DNA of 64,000 nucleotides from Candidatus Sumerlaeia bacterium. GTDB taxonomy: Bacteria; Sumerlaeota; Sumerlaeia; SLMS01; JAHLLQ01. Below, in pieces: positions 1-14,291 of this stretch (the stretch's first letter is position 1; every line of letters starts with the position of its first letter). The notes below the pieces were generated by a model. That model saw only the letters and a program-made list of their open reading frames with translations, did not search any database and was not told the origin of the DNA. The stretch is from the NCBI GenBank assembly GCA_019634695.1, contig JAHCAW010000012.1, positions 1 to 64,000 of the forward strand. The letters are read 5' to 3'. Both the position numbers and the translations under genes were made by a program.

Positions 1-5270
<5,270 letters not shown>

Positions 5271-5353
5271 CGTCGCTTGGTGTCCCTTCCGCATGCTGTC
5301 GATCCTGCTGCTTGGGTCGTGCTGGGTGCGGACTGCGTGTGGGGTGAGTGGCG

Positions 5354-6178
5354 TCATTCTGCCGGCGCTTCGGGTGCCGGAGCCTGCTCGGCGGCCGGGG
5401 CGGCCGCGCGCTTGGGAGCCTCGCGCACCGTGCCGGTGCCGACGATCGGATCGAAGAGGCGCAGGGCGCCGGCCTTGTCGCTCTGGCGCACGACCTCAAC
5501 GGGTCCGACTGTGGCAATGTTCTGCGTCGTGATCAGGGCCTTGTCGGTCGTCTTGGTGACGGAGCGCAGTTGGGCTTTGAAGGTCTCGAGGTCGGGAAGC
5601 TGGTCCGGTTGGTGAACACGGCCGGGCGTGGCGCGGAAGACGATCGGCGGCGCGAGCGACTTGTTGCCCTCGGCGTCGGAAACTTCACGGCGCTTCACCT
5701 CGAATTTGCCCTGGAAGCCACCGACGATTTGCGGCGACTGGATGAAGGGGGACTCGGTGTCGAGCGCGGGCAGGACGCCGGAGGCCTTCGCGGCGTAGCT
5801 CTTGGCCGGGTTGCTCAGGAAGAGGACGACCTCCTCGCCTTCCGCCAGCGTCGGCATGCCCGGCGCGATCGACGAGAGACGTCCGAACGAGCCACCCATC
5901 GTGACGACCTCGAGCTTGCCGCCCGATTTCGTCGCGCCCTTGAGCGAGTCCTCCACCCTGAGCTGATGCCGGGTGAAGATCTTGCCCTTGTAGATGCCGC
6001 TCTCGCTCTTGTCGACCTTGGCGTGGACGACGTCCTCGGCCACGGCGGCGAGTTGCTCGACGGACAGGGGCACGACGACCGAGGCGGCCGCGGGCACCGT
6101 CATCGCGGCCCAAGCCGCCGTCAGAAGCATCGCGATCCAACGGGTCATCCGGGCACCCGATGTCTTCGTCTGATTCAT
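5354..6178 (-). CDS. Small secreted protein encoded upstream of the matrixin-like giant protein
   Basis: The protein has 274 residues. A charged N terminus, a hydrophobic stretch and AAAS at about residues 30-33 form a likely signal peptide. The mature part begins with [20 protein letters not shown], followed by a stretch ending in DSLKG. I recall similar beta-rich secreted proteins encoded next to matrixin-family proteins in other bacteria; that recollection was not checked. The C terminus is a proline/alanine/glutamate-rich tail. GAGGAAG lies about eight bases before the ATG at 6178. An internal ATG at 6148 (MTRWIAMLL) could also start translation with the signal peptide intact. It probably forms a transcription unit with the gene at 1-5270. 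Its biochemical role is unknown. Confidence 0.75.
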   Translation of the reverse strand: MNQTKTSGARMTRWIAMLLTAAWAAMTVPAAASVVVPLSVEQLAAVAEDVVHAKVDKSESGIYKGKIFTRHQLRVEDSLKGATKSGGKLEVVTMGGSFGRLSSIAPGMPTLAEGEEVVLFLSNPAKSYAAKASGVLPALDTESPFIQSPQIVGGFQGKFEVKRREVSDAEGNKSLAPPIVFRATPGRVHQPDQLPDLETFKAQLRSVTKTTDKALITTQNIATVGPVEVVRQSDKAGALRLFDPIVGTGTVREAPKRAAAPAAEQAPAPEAPAE

Positions 6179-6401
6179 GGGACTGCTTCCTCTCGCTGAC
6201 TGTCGTTTTCACGATGGCCACGGGGTGCTGTGGGGCACACGCGGGGCGCGCACTACGGGTGGTTCATCCTGTCGGGGCTCTCCCCCTTGGTGCGGTCGTC
6301 CGGTTTCCGGTCGATTCTAGCCCCATCGGCCGGGGCCGTCTCAACACGGATTTGCCCTCCGGGAGGGCCCGAATCGTCCTTCCTGCGATGCAAGATGTCT
6401 C

Positions 6402-7064
6402 CTAGCGCCGATAGATGTCGATGGCCTGCTCGCCTCCCGAGCCGCGGTAGATGTTCCCGCGGCTGATGGTCCCGTTGGTCGGGTCGTAGTCGTGAAGGTA
6501 GCCGAAGGCGTTCTCGGCGGTATAGGGCAGGTTGGCACGGATGGCCGACACGCCCAGATCCGAAATGGGGCCGCAGGAGAAGACCAGCCAGTTGGGAATC
6601 AGCCCGCGGATCGCGGGGTCACGGGGCAGAGCAGGGTTGGTGGGATTGATGAAGACGTTGGCATTCCAGTACTCGAATGTATTGTTGGCGTGGGGCACCC
6701 GGTACTCGAAGATGTCGAAGGGAACCTTGGTGATGTGCGCAATGGGTGTGGTCAGACGGGAGAGGTCCTCGGCGCGCTTGGTGACGTCGCCCAGCGGGGA
6801 GAAGGCGCCGCCGAGGGGGACGAGTTGGCGCCGGGGGTAGTTATTGTGGTCGACGCGATAGGATTCGAGGGCCGTGGCCAAGGTGCGCATGTCGGCTTTG
6901 ACGCGCGAAACCTTGGCGCGCGTCTGGGCCTCAAGGAAGTTCGGCATCGCGATGGAGGCCAGGATCGAGATAATGGCGACGACGACGAGCAGCTCGATGA
7001 GCGTGAAGCCACCCGCGGCCCAGCGCCCCCGGCCATTCGGCGCTCCGTGCGGCCTGCAAATCAT
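6402..7064 (-). CDS. Type IV pilin-like / type II secretion pseudopilin
   Basis: With the ATG at 7064 the product has 220 residues. A 19-residue basic leader ends in GG, followed by F20-T-L-I-E24, the prepilin peptidase cleavage site with the conserved Glu5 of the mature pilin. A single hydrophobic helix (LLVVVAIISILASIAMPNFL) comes next, then QTRAKVSRVKADMRTLATAL and a globular domain. This is the G/H-type pseudopilin layout seen in many copies in uncultured diderm phyla, where they probably assemble into type II secretion or pilus-like fibres. The start is uncertain: no good ribosome binding site precedes 7064, and the frame is open upstream to 7232. No pilus assembly genes are adjacent, so this is a stand-alone copy. 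Confidence 0.85.
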   Translation of the reverse strand: MICRPHGAPNGRGRWAAGGFTLIELLVVVAIISILASIAMPNFLEAQTRAKVSRVKADMRTLATALESYRVDHNNYPRRQLVPLGGAFSPLGDVTKRAEDLSRLTTPIAHITKVPFDIFEYRVPHANNTFEYWNANVFINPTNPALPRDPAIRGLIPNWLVFSCGPISDLGVSAIRANLPYTAENAFGYLHDYDPTNGTISRGNIYRGSGGEQAIDIYRR

Positions 7065-7380
7065 TGATATCACAGTTGTTGGCACCAGCGGCGGAAAACG
7101 CCCCTCGCATCCGGATTTCGGAGGGCCGGAACCGGAGTCGGCCTCAATGTCACAGGGGAGAGAATTTGTGCGCATCGGATTGCGGTCAAGTCCAAAGCCC
7201 GGAGGGCCCCCGCCCCACCGCCGGGCCGCCAAGGTCTCGGGCCCGGTGGGAGAGGATGGGACGTTCCGGCGCGGATGTCACGGAAAAGCGCCGGGGGGTA
7301 TACGGTTTCGGGAAGAAGATCGCAGCGCCCGGCCCGTGCTTGCCGTCCCTTCCGACTGTCTCCTGCTTCCAGGACTCGTC
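7065..7380. other. Intergenic stretch without a recognised gene
   Basis: These 316 bases separate the pseudopilin from the PBP4-type peptidase, both on the minus strand. If the pseudopilin starts further upstream, part of the stretch would be coding. I see no RNA gene, strong hairpin with a T-run or convincing promoter. Confidence 0.4.
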
Positions 7381-8817
7381 TTACTGGGCGGCAAGGCGTT
7401 CGACGACGCGGTCGATGTCGCGGCGGATCGGGGTGGGCGACGAGGCGAAGTTGTTGGCCAGCACAGCGAAGAGGACCGTACGCCCCGAGGAGGTGCGGAC
7501 CGTGCCCGCCAGCCCGGCCACGCCGGTCAGGGTGCCGGTCTTGGCCTGCACCCGGCCGGCCATGCCGGATTCGGAAAGTCGATAGCGCAGCGTGCCGCTG
7601 CGTCCGGAGACCGCCAGCGTATCAACGAAGATCGGGTTGCGTCTGGAGTGCTGAAGCAACTGGACATAGGCGCGGGGAGTGACCAGATTGCGGCGGGACA
7701 AGCCGCTGCCGTCGGCGGCAACCCAGTCGGCCGGGTCGGCGCCGACGGTGCGCCAGAAGCGGCGCTCGGCCTCGAGCGAGGACTGGTAGGAGCCCCGGCT
7801 GTAGAGCTCGGCGCCGGCCAGCAGGTAGAGGCTCTCGGCGAGGAAGTTGTCGCTGTCGCGGTTGGCGACGGTGGCGATTTCGGCAATGGGGGCCGAGCGC
7901 ACCGTGGCCAGAATCTCGCCCAGCGGAACGGAGTCGGTACTGATGCGAACGGAGCCCGCGAGGCGGACCCCTTCGGCGGCGAGCAGGGCGGCGAACTCGG
8001 CCGCGGTGAAGTCGACCGGTCGGCCGACCGGCATAGCGCGGCGCCCGAGGGCCGTGTTGGCGGCCAGCGAGCCGGTGGCCTCCAGATGGATCCCGTCAAG
8101 CCCCCGGGTGAGGACGAAAGTGGGGGCCGAGTCGCGGGCGCCGGTGACGGAGCGATTGGTCAGCTCGAAGGGATTGGTGAGACTGTCGAAGGCAATGCGG
8201 ACGGGTTGACCGGGCTGGGCGGGCTCGATGCGGACCGATGCGAGGTTGCGGTCGAAGCTGAGGACGGCGGGGATCGGGCCGTCGCTGGTCTGGAAGTCGG
8301 ACCACTCCCAGCCCTCGGGGATCAGGGCCGGACGGCGGAAGCGCGAGGCATCAACCACCAGATCGCCTTCGATGCGCGTGACGCCGCGGGCGGCGACGTC
8401 GCGGGCGGCCTGACGCAGGAGGGCGGTGCCGGGCCGACCGCCGCGGAGGCCGGGGGTCCAGGATGGATCGCCGACGGCGCGGACGACCAAGTCGCCACGG
8501 ATCGTGTCGCCGGCCGGCGGGGTGGGGGCGTGGATGTGCGTCTCAAGGACGCGCGAGCCGCCGAGGTACTCCAGCGCCATGGCAGTGGAGACGAGCTTGC
8601 GGGTGCTGGCGGGGACGAAGAGTCGGTCGCCGTTGATGTCGGCCAGCACGCGGCCGCTCTCGGCATCGATGGCGTAGATGCCCCAGTGGGCGCGCGCCGA
8701 GGCGCCCGAGGAAACGAGGCGCCGGAGTTCATCGTCGAGAGGCGCGGCGAAGGCGCTCGCAGCGAAAACAAGGATGAGAAGCAGCAGTGAAATCCAGGCG
8801 TGGCGAACCGGCATCAC
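7381..8817 (-). CDS. dacB: D-alanyl-D-alanine carboxypeptidase/endopeptidase, PBP4 type (family S13)
   Basis: The product has 478 residues and a signal peptide ending near SAFAA (residue 25), so it acts in the periplasm on peptidoglycan. All three penicillin-binding signatures are present in order: S71-T-R-K74 with the nucleophile, S322-D-N324, and K426-T-G. The long insertion between the first two motifs is typical of S13 enzymes. The family removes terminal D-Ala from stem peptides and cleaves D-Ala cross-links. The gene stands alone between a pseudopilin and a UPF0316 gene on the same strand, with 85 bases to the latter. The assignment to the family is firm. The balance of carboxypeptidase to endopeptidase activity cannot be read from sequence. 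Confidence 0.93.
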   Translation of the reverse strand: MMPVRHAWISLLLLILVFAASAFAAPLDDELRRLVSSGASARAHWGIYAIDAESGRVLADINGDRLFVPASTRKLVSTAMALEYLGGSRVLETHIHAPTPPAGDTIRGDLVVRAVGDPSWTPGLRGGRPGTALLRQAARDVAARGVTRIEGDLVVDASRFRRPALIPEGWEWSDFQTSDGPIPAVLSFDRNLASVRIEPAQPGQPVRIAFDSLTNPFELTNRSVTGARDSAPTFVLTRGLDGIHLEATGSLAANTALGRRAMPVGRPVDFTAAEFAALLAAEGVRLAGSVRISTDSVPLGEILATVRSAPIAEIATVANRDSDNFLAESLYLLAGAELYSRGSYQSSLEAERRFWRTVGADPADWVAADGSGLSRRNLVTPRAYVQLLQHSRRNPIFVDTLAVSGRSGTLRYRLSESGMAGRVQAKTGTLTGVAGLAGTVRTSSGRTVLFAVLANNFASSPTPIRRDIDRVVERLAAQ

Positions 8818-8902
8818 GCATCCCCCGGTGCAATTGGGAGAGAACCGTGAAGACCCGTCCGAAGACCGGCAAGCGCAAACGGCAATGCCAGGCGGAGTGA
8901 AC

Positions 8903-9463
8903 TCAGCGCGCCTTGATCAGGCGCCGCCACAGGGGCAGGGCGCTGGGACGCTTGTCGAAGATGGTGGAGCCGACGGTTTCGGAGCGGATGTCCTCGACCG
9001 TGATGTAGGCATCCGGGCAATACTGCAGGATGGCGTGCGTGACGCGGGCAACCACCTTGCGCGGCACGACGAAGAAGCAAAGCTCGGCGCGACCGGTGGC
9101 GCCGGCGCCTTCGATTTCAGTGACGCGCAGGTTCCGGCGGCGCAGGAACTCGGCGACCTTCTTCGAAGAGTCGATGTTGACGACGCGGACGAGTTGACGG
9201 CCGATCGCGAGCTTCTCCTCGATGGACATGCCGACAAGGGTGCCGGTGGCAAAGCCGCCGCCGTAGGCGACAACCGTGAGCCAACTGTCGCGCACATTGG
9301 TGACGACGGCCGAGACGGCAAGCAGCCAGATGGTGACCTCGAGGAAGCCGAGGGCGGCGGCGCCGAATTTGTGGCCGCGCATGACGACGACGATGCGCAG
9401 GGTGCCCAGCGAAACGTCCACGATGCGGGCGAGGAAGATCAGCAGCGGGATGTACCAATCCAT
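8903..9463 (-). CDS. UPF0316 / DUF2179-type inner-membrane protein
   Basis: The product has 186 residues from an ATG at 9463. Three hydrophobic helices fill about residues 3-75 (first PLLIFLARIVDVSLGTLRIV). A soluble domain follows with VVNIDSSKKVAEFLRRRNLR and a C-terminal YITVEDIRSE segment, matching the UPF0316 layout of a membrane part plus a DUF2179-type domain. The family's function is not established. The reading frame extends upstream to 9658, but that extension is composition-driven and would precede the first membrane helix. It is transcribed divergently from the FG-GAP protein at 9643, so 9464-9642 probably carries promoters for both. Confidence 0.8.
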   Translation of the reverse strand: MDWYIPLLIFLARIVDVSLGTLRIVVVMRGHKFGAAALGFLEVTIWLLAVSAVVTNVRDSWLTVVAYGGGFATGTLVGMSIEEKLAIGRQLVRVVNIDSSKKVAEFLRRRNLRVTEIEGAGATGRAELCFFVVPRKVVARVTHAILQYCPDAYITVEDIRSETVGSTIFDKRPSALPLWRRLIKAR

Positions 9464-9642
9464 GCGCGGAGGCTCCGCCGGACGGAAATCGGGCGCCGGG
9501 CCCGTGGCACGCCGGGGCCGGGCTGTACCCCACGGCCGGGGACCGAGGGCAACGTGGATTCGGCCGGCCCACCACTTGCTCCCGCACACCGGGTCGCCGA
9601 CCATGGCGCCGAAGCCGACTTCTCCCCCGCCGGAGACCGACC

Positions 9643-11049
9643 GTGCCCCTGACATCACCCTTTCGAGACGCCAGCGACCTGCTGCACCCCAACCCGGCCG
9701 ATTCGACCTATGGCTGTGCGATGGTGGACCTGGAACGCAGCGGCCGCCCGCAGATCCTGGTCGTCACCGTGGCGGGGCCGAACCACCTGTATCGCTGGGA
9801 AGCCGGCCGACTGGTGGACGTGGCGCCCCCGATCCTGCAGGATTCGGAGAACAGCGGCATCGGAGTGGCCTGCGCGGACCTGACCGGCAACGGCTTCCCG
9901 GACATCTATCTCCTGAACACCTCGGCGTTCCTCGGGCCGGACTCGGACCCGGACCTGCTACTGGCCAACGAGGGCGGGCTGCGGTTCCGCAATCTGCTGG
10001 GCCGGGGCAGCGTGAACAACTTCGGCGCCGGGCGGTCGGTGGTGTGGTGGGACTTCGGGGGCGTGGGGCGGCCGGGGGTCTATGTGTGCAACTACGCCGA
10101 ACCGTGCCGGCTGTTCGCGATGCTGACCGGGGGGCGGCTGGCCAACGTGGCACCGGAGATGGGCCTGAACCAGATCACCGGGGGCCGGTCGGCCGTGGCG
10201 GCGGACTTCTTCGACACCGGGCGGCTCGACCTGTTCACGGCCAACGAGAACGACCGGAACCGGTTCTTCCGCAATCTCGGCAGTGGCCGGTTCCAGGAGT
10301 GCGCGGTCGAGTTGGGCGTGCACGATCCGCGCGAGCACGCACGCGGCGTGGCCGTCGGCGATCTGGACCGCGACGGCCGGCTCGACCTGGTGTGCGCCAA
10401 CTGGGAGGGCCCGCACCGCATCTTCATGCAGCAGGCCGACGGCAGGTTCCGCGACATGGCGCGGCCGCCCTTCTCGCGCCCGTCGCGCGCGCGCACGGTG
10501 ATCGTCTTCGACTACGACAACGACGGCTGGGACGACATCTTTATCAACAACATCGGCGAACCGAATCGCCTGTTCCACAACAACGGGGACGGCATCTTCG
10601 AGGAGGTGGAGGCGGGCGACCACTCGCTGCCCGACGGATTCGGAACCGGAGCGACCGTGGGCGACATCGACGGCGATGGCTTCCTGGACCTGTTCGTCTC
10701 GCATGGCGAGTCGGTGCCGATGCCGAATGCGCTGCTGCGCAACACGCCCAATGGCAACCACTGGCTGCGGGTCCACGTGCGCACGGAGGCGGGCGCGCCG
10801 GCAGTCGGCGCGCGCGTGCGCGTGTGGCCCGAAGGAGACGACCGGCCGATCACGCGGTTCATCGACGGCGGCAGCGGCTACCTGTGCCAGATGGAGCCGG
10901 TGGCGCATGTGGGTTTGGGGCGCGCAGCCGGCGCCGCACGCATCGAAGTGCGCCTGAGCGATGGGCGCGTGCATGAGTTGCGCGACGTGGAGGGGGACCG
11001 GAATCTGATCGTTCAACCGGAAGGCGAGGGATGGCGCGTGGCGGAGTGA
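9643..11049 (+). CDS. FG-GAP/VCBS repeat protein with ASPIC/UnbV C-terminal domain
   Basis: The GTG at 9643 is preceded by GGAGA about seven bases upstream; the product has 468 residues. Repeated blades have the FG-GAP pattern, for example GVAVGDLDRDGRLDLV and TVGDIDGDGFLDLFVSHG. The C terminus from about residue 365 matches the ASPIC/UnbV domain (NHWLRVHV, then GARVRV, then GSGYLCQMEPVAHVGLG). Such proteins are usually exported calcium-binding propellers related to CRTAC1. Here the N terminus MPLTSPFRDASDLL has no signal peptide, which is unusual. It is either cytoplasmic or mis-started; no better upstream start was found. It is followed 107 bases later by the double thioredoxin-fold gene. 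Confidence 0.82.
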   Translation: MPLTSPFRDASDLLHPNPADSTYGCAMVDLERSGRPQILVVTVAGPNHLYRWEAGRLVDVAPPILQDSENSGIGVACADLTGNGFPDIYLLNTSAFLGPDSDPDLLLANEGGLRFRNLLGRGSVNNFGAGRSVVWWDFGGVGRPGVYVCNYAEPCRLFAMLTGGRLANVAPEMGLNQITGGRSAVAADFFDTGRLDLFTANENDRNRFFRNLGSGRFQECAVELGVHDPREHARGVAVGDLDRDGRLDLVCANWEGPHRIFMQQADGRFRDMARPPFSRPSRARTVIVFDYDNDGWDDIFINNIGEPNRLFHNNGDGIFEEVEAGDHSLPDGFGTGATVGDIDGDGFLDLFVSHGESVPMPNALLRNTPNGNHWLRVHVRTEAGAPAVGARVRVWPEGDDRPITRFIDGGSGYLCQMEPVAHVGLGRAAGAARIEVRLSDGRVHELRDVEGDRNLIVQPEGEGWRVAE

Positions 11050-11156
11050 GGCAGGGTGCCTCATGGGTTCCCTGTTGACCGGCGGGGCGTGGCGGGAAGG
11101 AATGGGAGTGCGTGCTCGTTCGCACGCGCATCCGGCACGATGTGAGGCAATCGGCC

Positions 11157-12326
11157 ATGGATCGTTCGACGCTTGCAGTGCTGTTGGTGGGTGCGGGGAT
11201 GTGGGGAGCGATTCCGGGAGACGCAACCGGCCAGATGCGTTTCTCCGACGACGCTCCCGCGGGGGTGGAAGTGACTCCGGCTCCGAGGGCGACGCCCGCG
11301 GCCGAGGCAGCCGTGTGGAGTCCACGCAAGGGACAGTTGTTTCCGGACCTGACGCTCGTGCTGCCCGACGGCAACGAGACGCGCCTGACGCGGTGGCAGA
11401 ATCGCGTGATCCTGATCGAGTACGTCGCGATGCCGTCGCCGATCTCGCAGGCGTTGGCAGGCGGGAATCGCCGCGGGCCACTCGGCGAGCAGGTGCGCTC
11501 GGACGTGGACGTGTTGCAGTTCACGGAGGTGCTCCCCTTCTTCGCCAAGGGGGTCGAGTTCGATCCCGAGGAGTGGGTGCACGTGTCGTTGCTGGTGGCG
11601 GGCCCGGATGGCGGTGCGCCGACGGTGGCCGACGCGCGCGCCTGGGCACAGCACTTCGGCATCGACGCGAAGGAGGGCCGCATCGTGGCCGCGGCGAGCA
11701 CGACGACGCTGGAGCGCGGCGTGCGGAACTTCGCACCGGGCTTCCATTTGCTCGACAAGCGCTTCGTCGTTCAGGCCGTTGGGACAAGCGGCGACATCGC
11801 GGAGCGCCTGCGGTTGGATGTACTGCCGGCGCTGGCGGATGCGCTGGGCAAGGGGAAGGAGAGCGCGGATAGCGGATCGCTGAAGATCACGCTCGACGAT
11901 GTCCGTTCCCTTGAGCCGTGGCCGGAGGTTGAACCGGAGCAGGCGACGATGGATCCGACCACGGGGCAGATCGCGACACCGCGGACGGACATCGAGCCGG
12001 GACGCATGATCCAGCCGGTGACGATGCGGACGATGGAACCGATCATCCGCCAGGAACGCAAGCTGGTGATGGTGTACGTCTTCTCGACGACAAGCGCGGC
12101 GTCGCGCCAGATCTGGCCGATCGCGGGGATGATGACGGTGAACAACTCCGCAAAGGTGCGCTCGTTGCGGCTGGATGTGGAGCACGACCGCGAAGCCGTG
12201 GGCGCGCTGAAGCTCGAGTACGTGCCGACGTTCCTCTTCTACCGCAACGGCAAGGAAGTGGGCCGGGTGACGGGACAGTTCTCGCCCGAGGACGTGCAGA
12301 AGGTGATCGACGCGAACGCGTCGTGA
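11157..12326 (+). CDS. Secreted protein with two thioredoxin-like folds and no cysteine
   Basis: With the ATG at 11157 (GAGG upstream) the product has 389 residues and an N-terminal hydrophobic segment (STLAVLLVGAGMWGA) that may be a signal peptide. Residues 55-225 look like an AhpC/TSA or redoxin fold (LFPDLTLVLPDG, then VILIEYVAMPSP). Residues 300-389 look like a thioredoxin fold: the strand VMVYVF, then T311-T-S-A-A-S-R-Q318 where the CxxC helix should be, and later V356-P-T with FYRNGKEVGRVTG, the classic cis-proline region. The protein contains no cysteine, so it cannot do thiol-disulfide chemistry. A chaperone, binding or scaffold role is possible. The CoA-binding gene starts 10 bases downstream, suggesting an operon. 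Confidence 0.7.
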   Translation: MDRSTLAVLLVGAGMWGAIPGDATGQMRFSDDAPAGVEVTPAPRATPAAEAAVWSPRKGQLFPDLTLVLPDGNETRLTRWQNRVILIEYVAMPSPISQALAGGNRRGPLGEQVRSDVDVLQFTEVLPFFAKGVEFDPEEWVHVSLLVAGPDGGAPTVADARAWAQHFGIDAKEGRIVAAASTTTLERGVRNFAPGFHLLDKRFVVQAVGTSGDIAERLRLDVLPALADALGKGKESADSGSLKITLDDVRSLEPWPEVEPEQATMDPTTGQIATPRTDIEPGRMIQPVTMRTMEPIIRQERKLVMVYVFSTTSAASRQIWPIAGMMTVNNSAKVRSLRLDVEHDREAVGALKLEYVPTFLFYRNGKEVGRVTGQFSPEDVQKVIDANAS

Positions 12327-12336
12327 GGAGAACGGC

Positions 12337-12753
12337 ATGGCGCCATCGATCGAGGAAGTCGTGACGACAACGCTGGGTCTGCGGCGCTGGGCGGTGGTGG
12401 GCGCATCGCCGAACACGGAACGCGCAAGCTATCGGGTGGTGAAGCTGCTGACTGAGAGGGGCTTCGACGTGTTTCCGGTGCGACCGGCGCTGGAGGCCAT
12501 CGACGGCATCAAGGTCTATCCACGCCTGTCGGACGTTCCGCATCCGGTGGATGTCGTGGACATGGTGGTGAATCCTGCGGTCGGGATCAAGGTGATGGAG
12601 GAAGTACGTGCGCGGGGGATTCGGTACGTGTGGTTGCAGCCCGGCAGCGAGAGCGAGGAAATCCACGCCTTCGCGCGCGAGCACGGAATCGAAGCGATCG
12701 AGGCGTGCGTGCTGGCGGTGCTGGCGATCAGGCGCCAGGTGAGGCATGGGTAG
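12337..12753 (+). CDS. CoA-binding domain protein (YccU-like)
   Basis: The product has 138 residues with GAGGAGA six bases before the ATG. WAVVGASPNTERASYRVVKL is the Rossmann nucleotide-binding loop of the CoA_binding_2 family, followed by KVYPRLSDVP and PVDVVDMVVNP. The stand-alone domain is widespread and related to the N-terminal part of acyl-CoA synthetases, but its role is not defined. It lies 10 bases after the thioredoxin-fold gene and 47 bases before the DNA alkylation repair gene, so the three may be cotranscribed. The C-terminal Cys in EACVLAVLA is the only cysteine. Confidence 0.88.
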   Translation: MAPSIEEVVTTTLGLRRWAVVGASPNTERASYRVVKLLTERGFDVFPVRPALEAIDGIKVYPRLSDVPHPVDVVDMVVNPAVGIKVMEEVRARGIRYVWLQPGSESEEIHAFAREHGIEAIEACVLAVLAIRRQVRHG

Positions 12754-12800
12754 GGGCTCGTGGTTCGGTCGATGGGCGCATCCCGCAGGAGATGCCTGAA

Positions 12801-13640
12801 ATGGCGGGTCGCAAGTCGCGCATCGATCTGGATGCCCTGAAGGCTCGCAAGGGCGCACGCAATCGCGCCTCGATTCCGCGCGAGGTCCTCGACGCGCTTG
12901 AGCAGGGATTGATCGAGACGAAGGTGCTCGTCGAGTGGCTCGCGGTCGATCACGAGAAGCTCGCGCGCCACGTCCTGCCCGCCGTCGGGCTCCGGGACGA
13001 GACGCCGCGGATCGTGAAGGAAACCCGCGCAAACCGCGATCTCGGCATCATGCAACGCATGCATCGGATCGGGATGTTGCTGGGTCGCGAGCTGGAGGGA
13101 CGAGGTGACGCCGACACCATCTTCGAGCGTCTGGCCTCGCATCCCTCCGACATCGTGCGCTCGTGGGCCGTGTATGCGGTGAAGGCCGACGGATCGCTCC
13201 CCCTGCGCAAGCGTCTCGCGCTGGCGAAACGCTTCGCCGCCGATCCGGCGATGGCAGTACGGGAGTGCGCGTGGGAGTCGGTGCGCCCGTTCTTCGTGGA
13301 CGATGTCGCGCGCGCCATCGAGTTGCTGACTCCCTGGGTGCGAAGCCGCGACGCGAACGTGCGGCGCTGTGCCGTCGAGGCCAGCCGTCCGCGGGGCGTC
13401 TGGACAATGCACCTGCCGACGCTCAAGGAGCAGCCCGAAGTGGGTCTCCCTCTGCTCGAGCCCGTTCGGGCCGATCTCAGTCGCTACGTGCAGAACGCCG
13501 TCGCCAACTGGCTGAACGACGCGTCGAAGTCTCGGCCCGCCTGGGTCGAGCAACTCTGCTCGCGATGGGCTCGCGAGTCGCCGACGCCCGAGACGGCCTA
13601 CATCGTCAAGCGCGCGCTGCGAACGATCCGGAAGTGCTGA
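12801..13640 (+). CDS. AlkC/AlkD-like DNA alkylation repair protein (HEAT-like repeats)
   Basis: The product has 279 residues. The start chosen is the ATG at 12801, with GGAG eight bases upstream; an ATG at 12792 overlaps that site and is less likely. The N terminus carries ASIPREVLDALEQG then IETKVLVEWLAVD, a pattern I associate with AlkC-type alkylpurine glycosylases. The rest is alpha-helical HEAT-like repeats (DIVRSWAVYAVKA, then AVRECAWESVRPFF). The family removes alkylated bases such as 3-methyladenine from DNA. A conserved Trp/Arg-rich stretch is present, but I could not identify catalytic residues with certainty. It ends four bases from the convergent gene at 13645. Confidence 0.75.
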   Translation: MAGRKSRIDLDALKARKGARNRASIPREVLDALEQGLIETKVLVEWLAVDHEKLARHVLPAVGLRDETPRIVKETRANRDLGIMQRMHRIGMLLGRELEGRGDADTIFERLASHPSDIVRSWAVYAVKADGSLPLRKRLALAKRFAADPAMAVRECAWESVRPFFVDDVARAIELLTPWVRSRDANVRRCAVEASRPRGVWTMHLPTLKEQPEVGLPLLEPVRADLSRYVQNAVANWLNDASKSRPAWVEQLCSRWARESPTPETAYIVKRALRTIRKC

Positions 13641-13644
13641 CGGT

Positions 13645-14139
13645 TCAGGCCGGGATGCGGGAGTACCAGCTCGCGCCGACGGTCGTCTCGAACGTGCGCA
13701 GCGCACCGAGTGTCTGCACGAGATGATCGTAGGCCGGCGTGGCGTCGGTGATGCGGCCGTCGCGGCGGAGCTGACGGAAGTCGCCCTGCGAGAGGAAGCG
13801 CACGTCGCCGTCGAGACCAACGGCCAGGCGCGGGGCGTTGACGAGGCGGCGGCCGAGTTGGGCCTCGAAGGCAAGCAACGTGTGGGTGAGGCCGTCCTTG
13901 GTGCAGCCCGACAGGTCGTTGCCGGTGGGCACCCAGGCGATCAGCAGGAAGGAGCGCGAGGGATGGAGCGCGACGGCTCCGGCGCGGATGACGCCGCGCT
14001 CGCGCCACTGGGCGAGGACTTCGTCGAGAACGGCACGGACGGACGGTTCGTGCTCGGGCGGCAGGCCGTTTTCAATGGGGACGACACGCAGCACCGCGTC
14101 ATCGGGGAGTCCTGCGAGGGCATCGGGAAGGGGGTGCAT
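13645..14139 (-). CDS. Conserved hypothetical protein with a GNDLSGC motif
   Basis: The product has 164 residues from an ATG at 14139, with GGAGA five bases upstream. No signal peptide or membrane segment is visible. The central strand FLLIAWVP is followed by TGNDLSGCTKDGLTHTLLAF, and later VRFLSQGDFRQLRRDG. This alternation of strands with an SGC motif recalls a small family often labelled ABC transporter ATPase by mistake, but there is no Walker motif and I do not assign a function. It converges on the DNA repair gene and diverges from the M14 carboxypeptidase. Confidence 0.65.
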   Translation of the reverse strand: MHPLPDALAGLPDDAVLRVVPIENGLPPEHEPSVRAVLDEVLAQWRERGVIRAGAVALHPSRSFLLIAWVPTGNDLSGCTKDGLTHTLLAFEAQLGRRLVNAPRLAVGLDGDVRFLSQGDFRQLRRDGRITDATPAYDHLVQTLGALRTFETTVGASWYSRIPA

Positions 14140-14291
14140 GGGGTCTCCGAGGGGGGAGGAAGCTGGGACGGCCCGGGCCGTCCTTGCGCCGTGGGATGCC
14201 GGACAAGATGCGGCGGGGGCAAGAAAACGTCTCGCGCAGGGGGGCGGGGCCGCCGTAGGCTGGGCGTCGGTTTGGGAAGGCGACCGGTTCG

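Noticed and set aside
9464..9658. Upstream extension of the UPF0316 protein
   Set aside because: It would add about 65 Gly/Pro/Arg-rich residues before the first membrane helix and overlap the start of the divergent gene.
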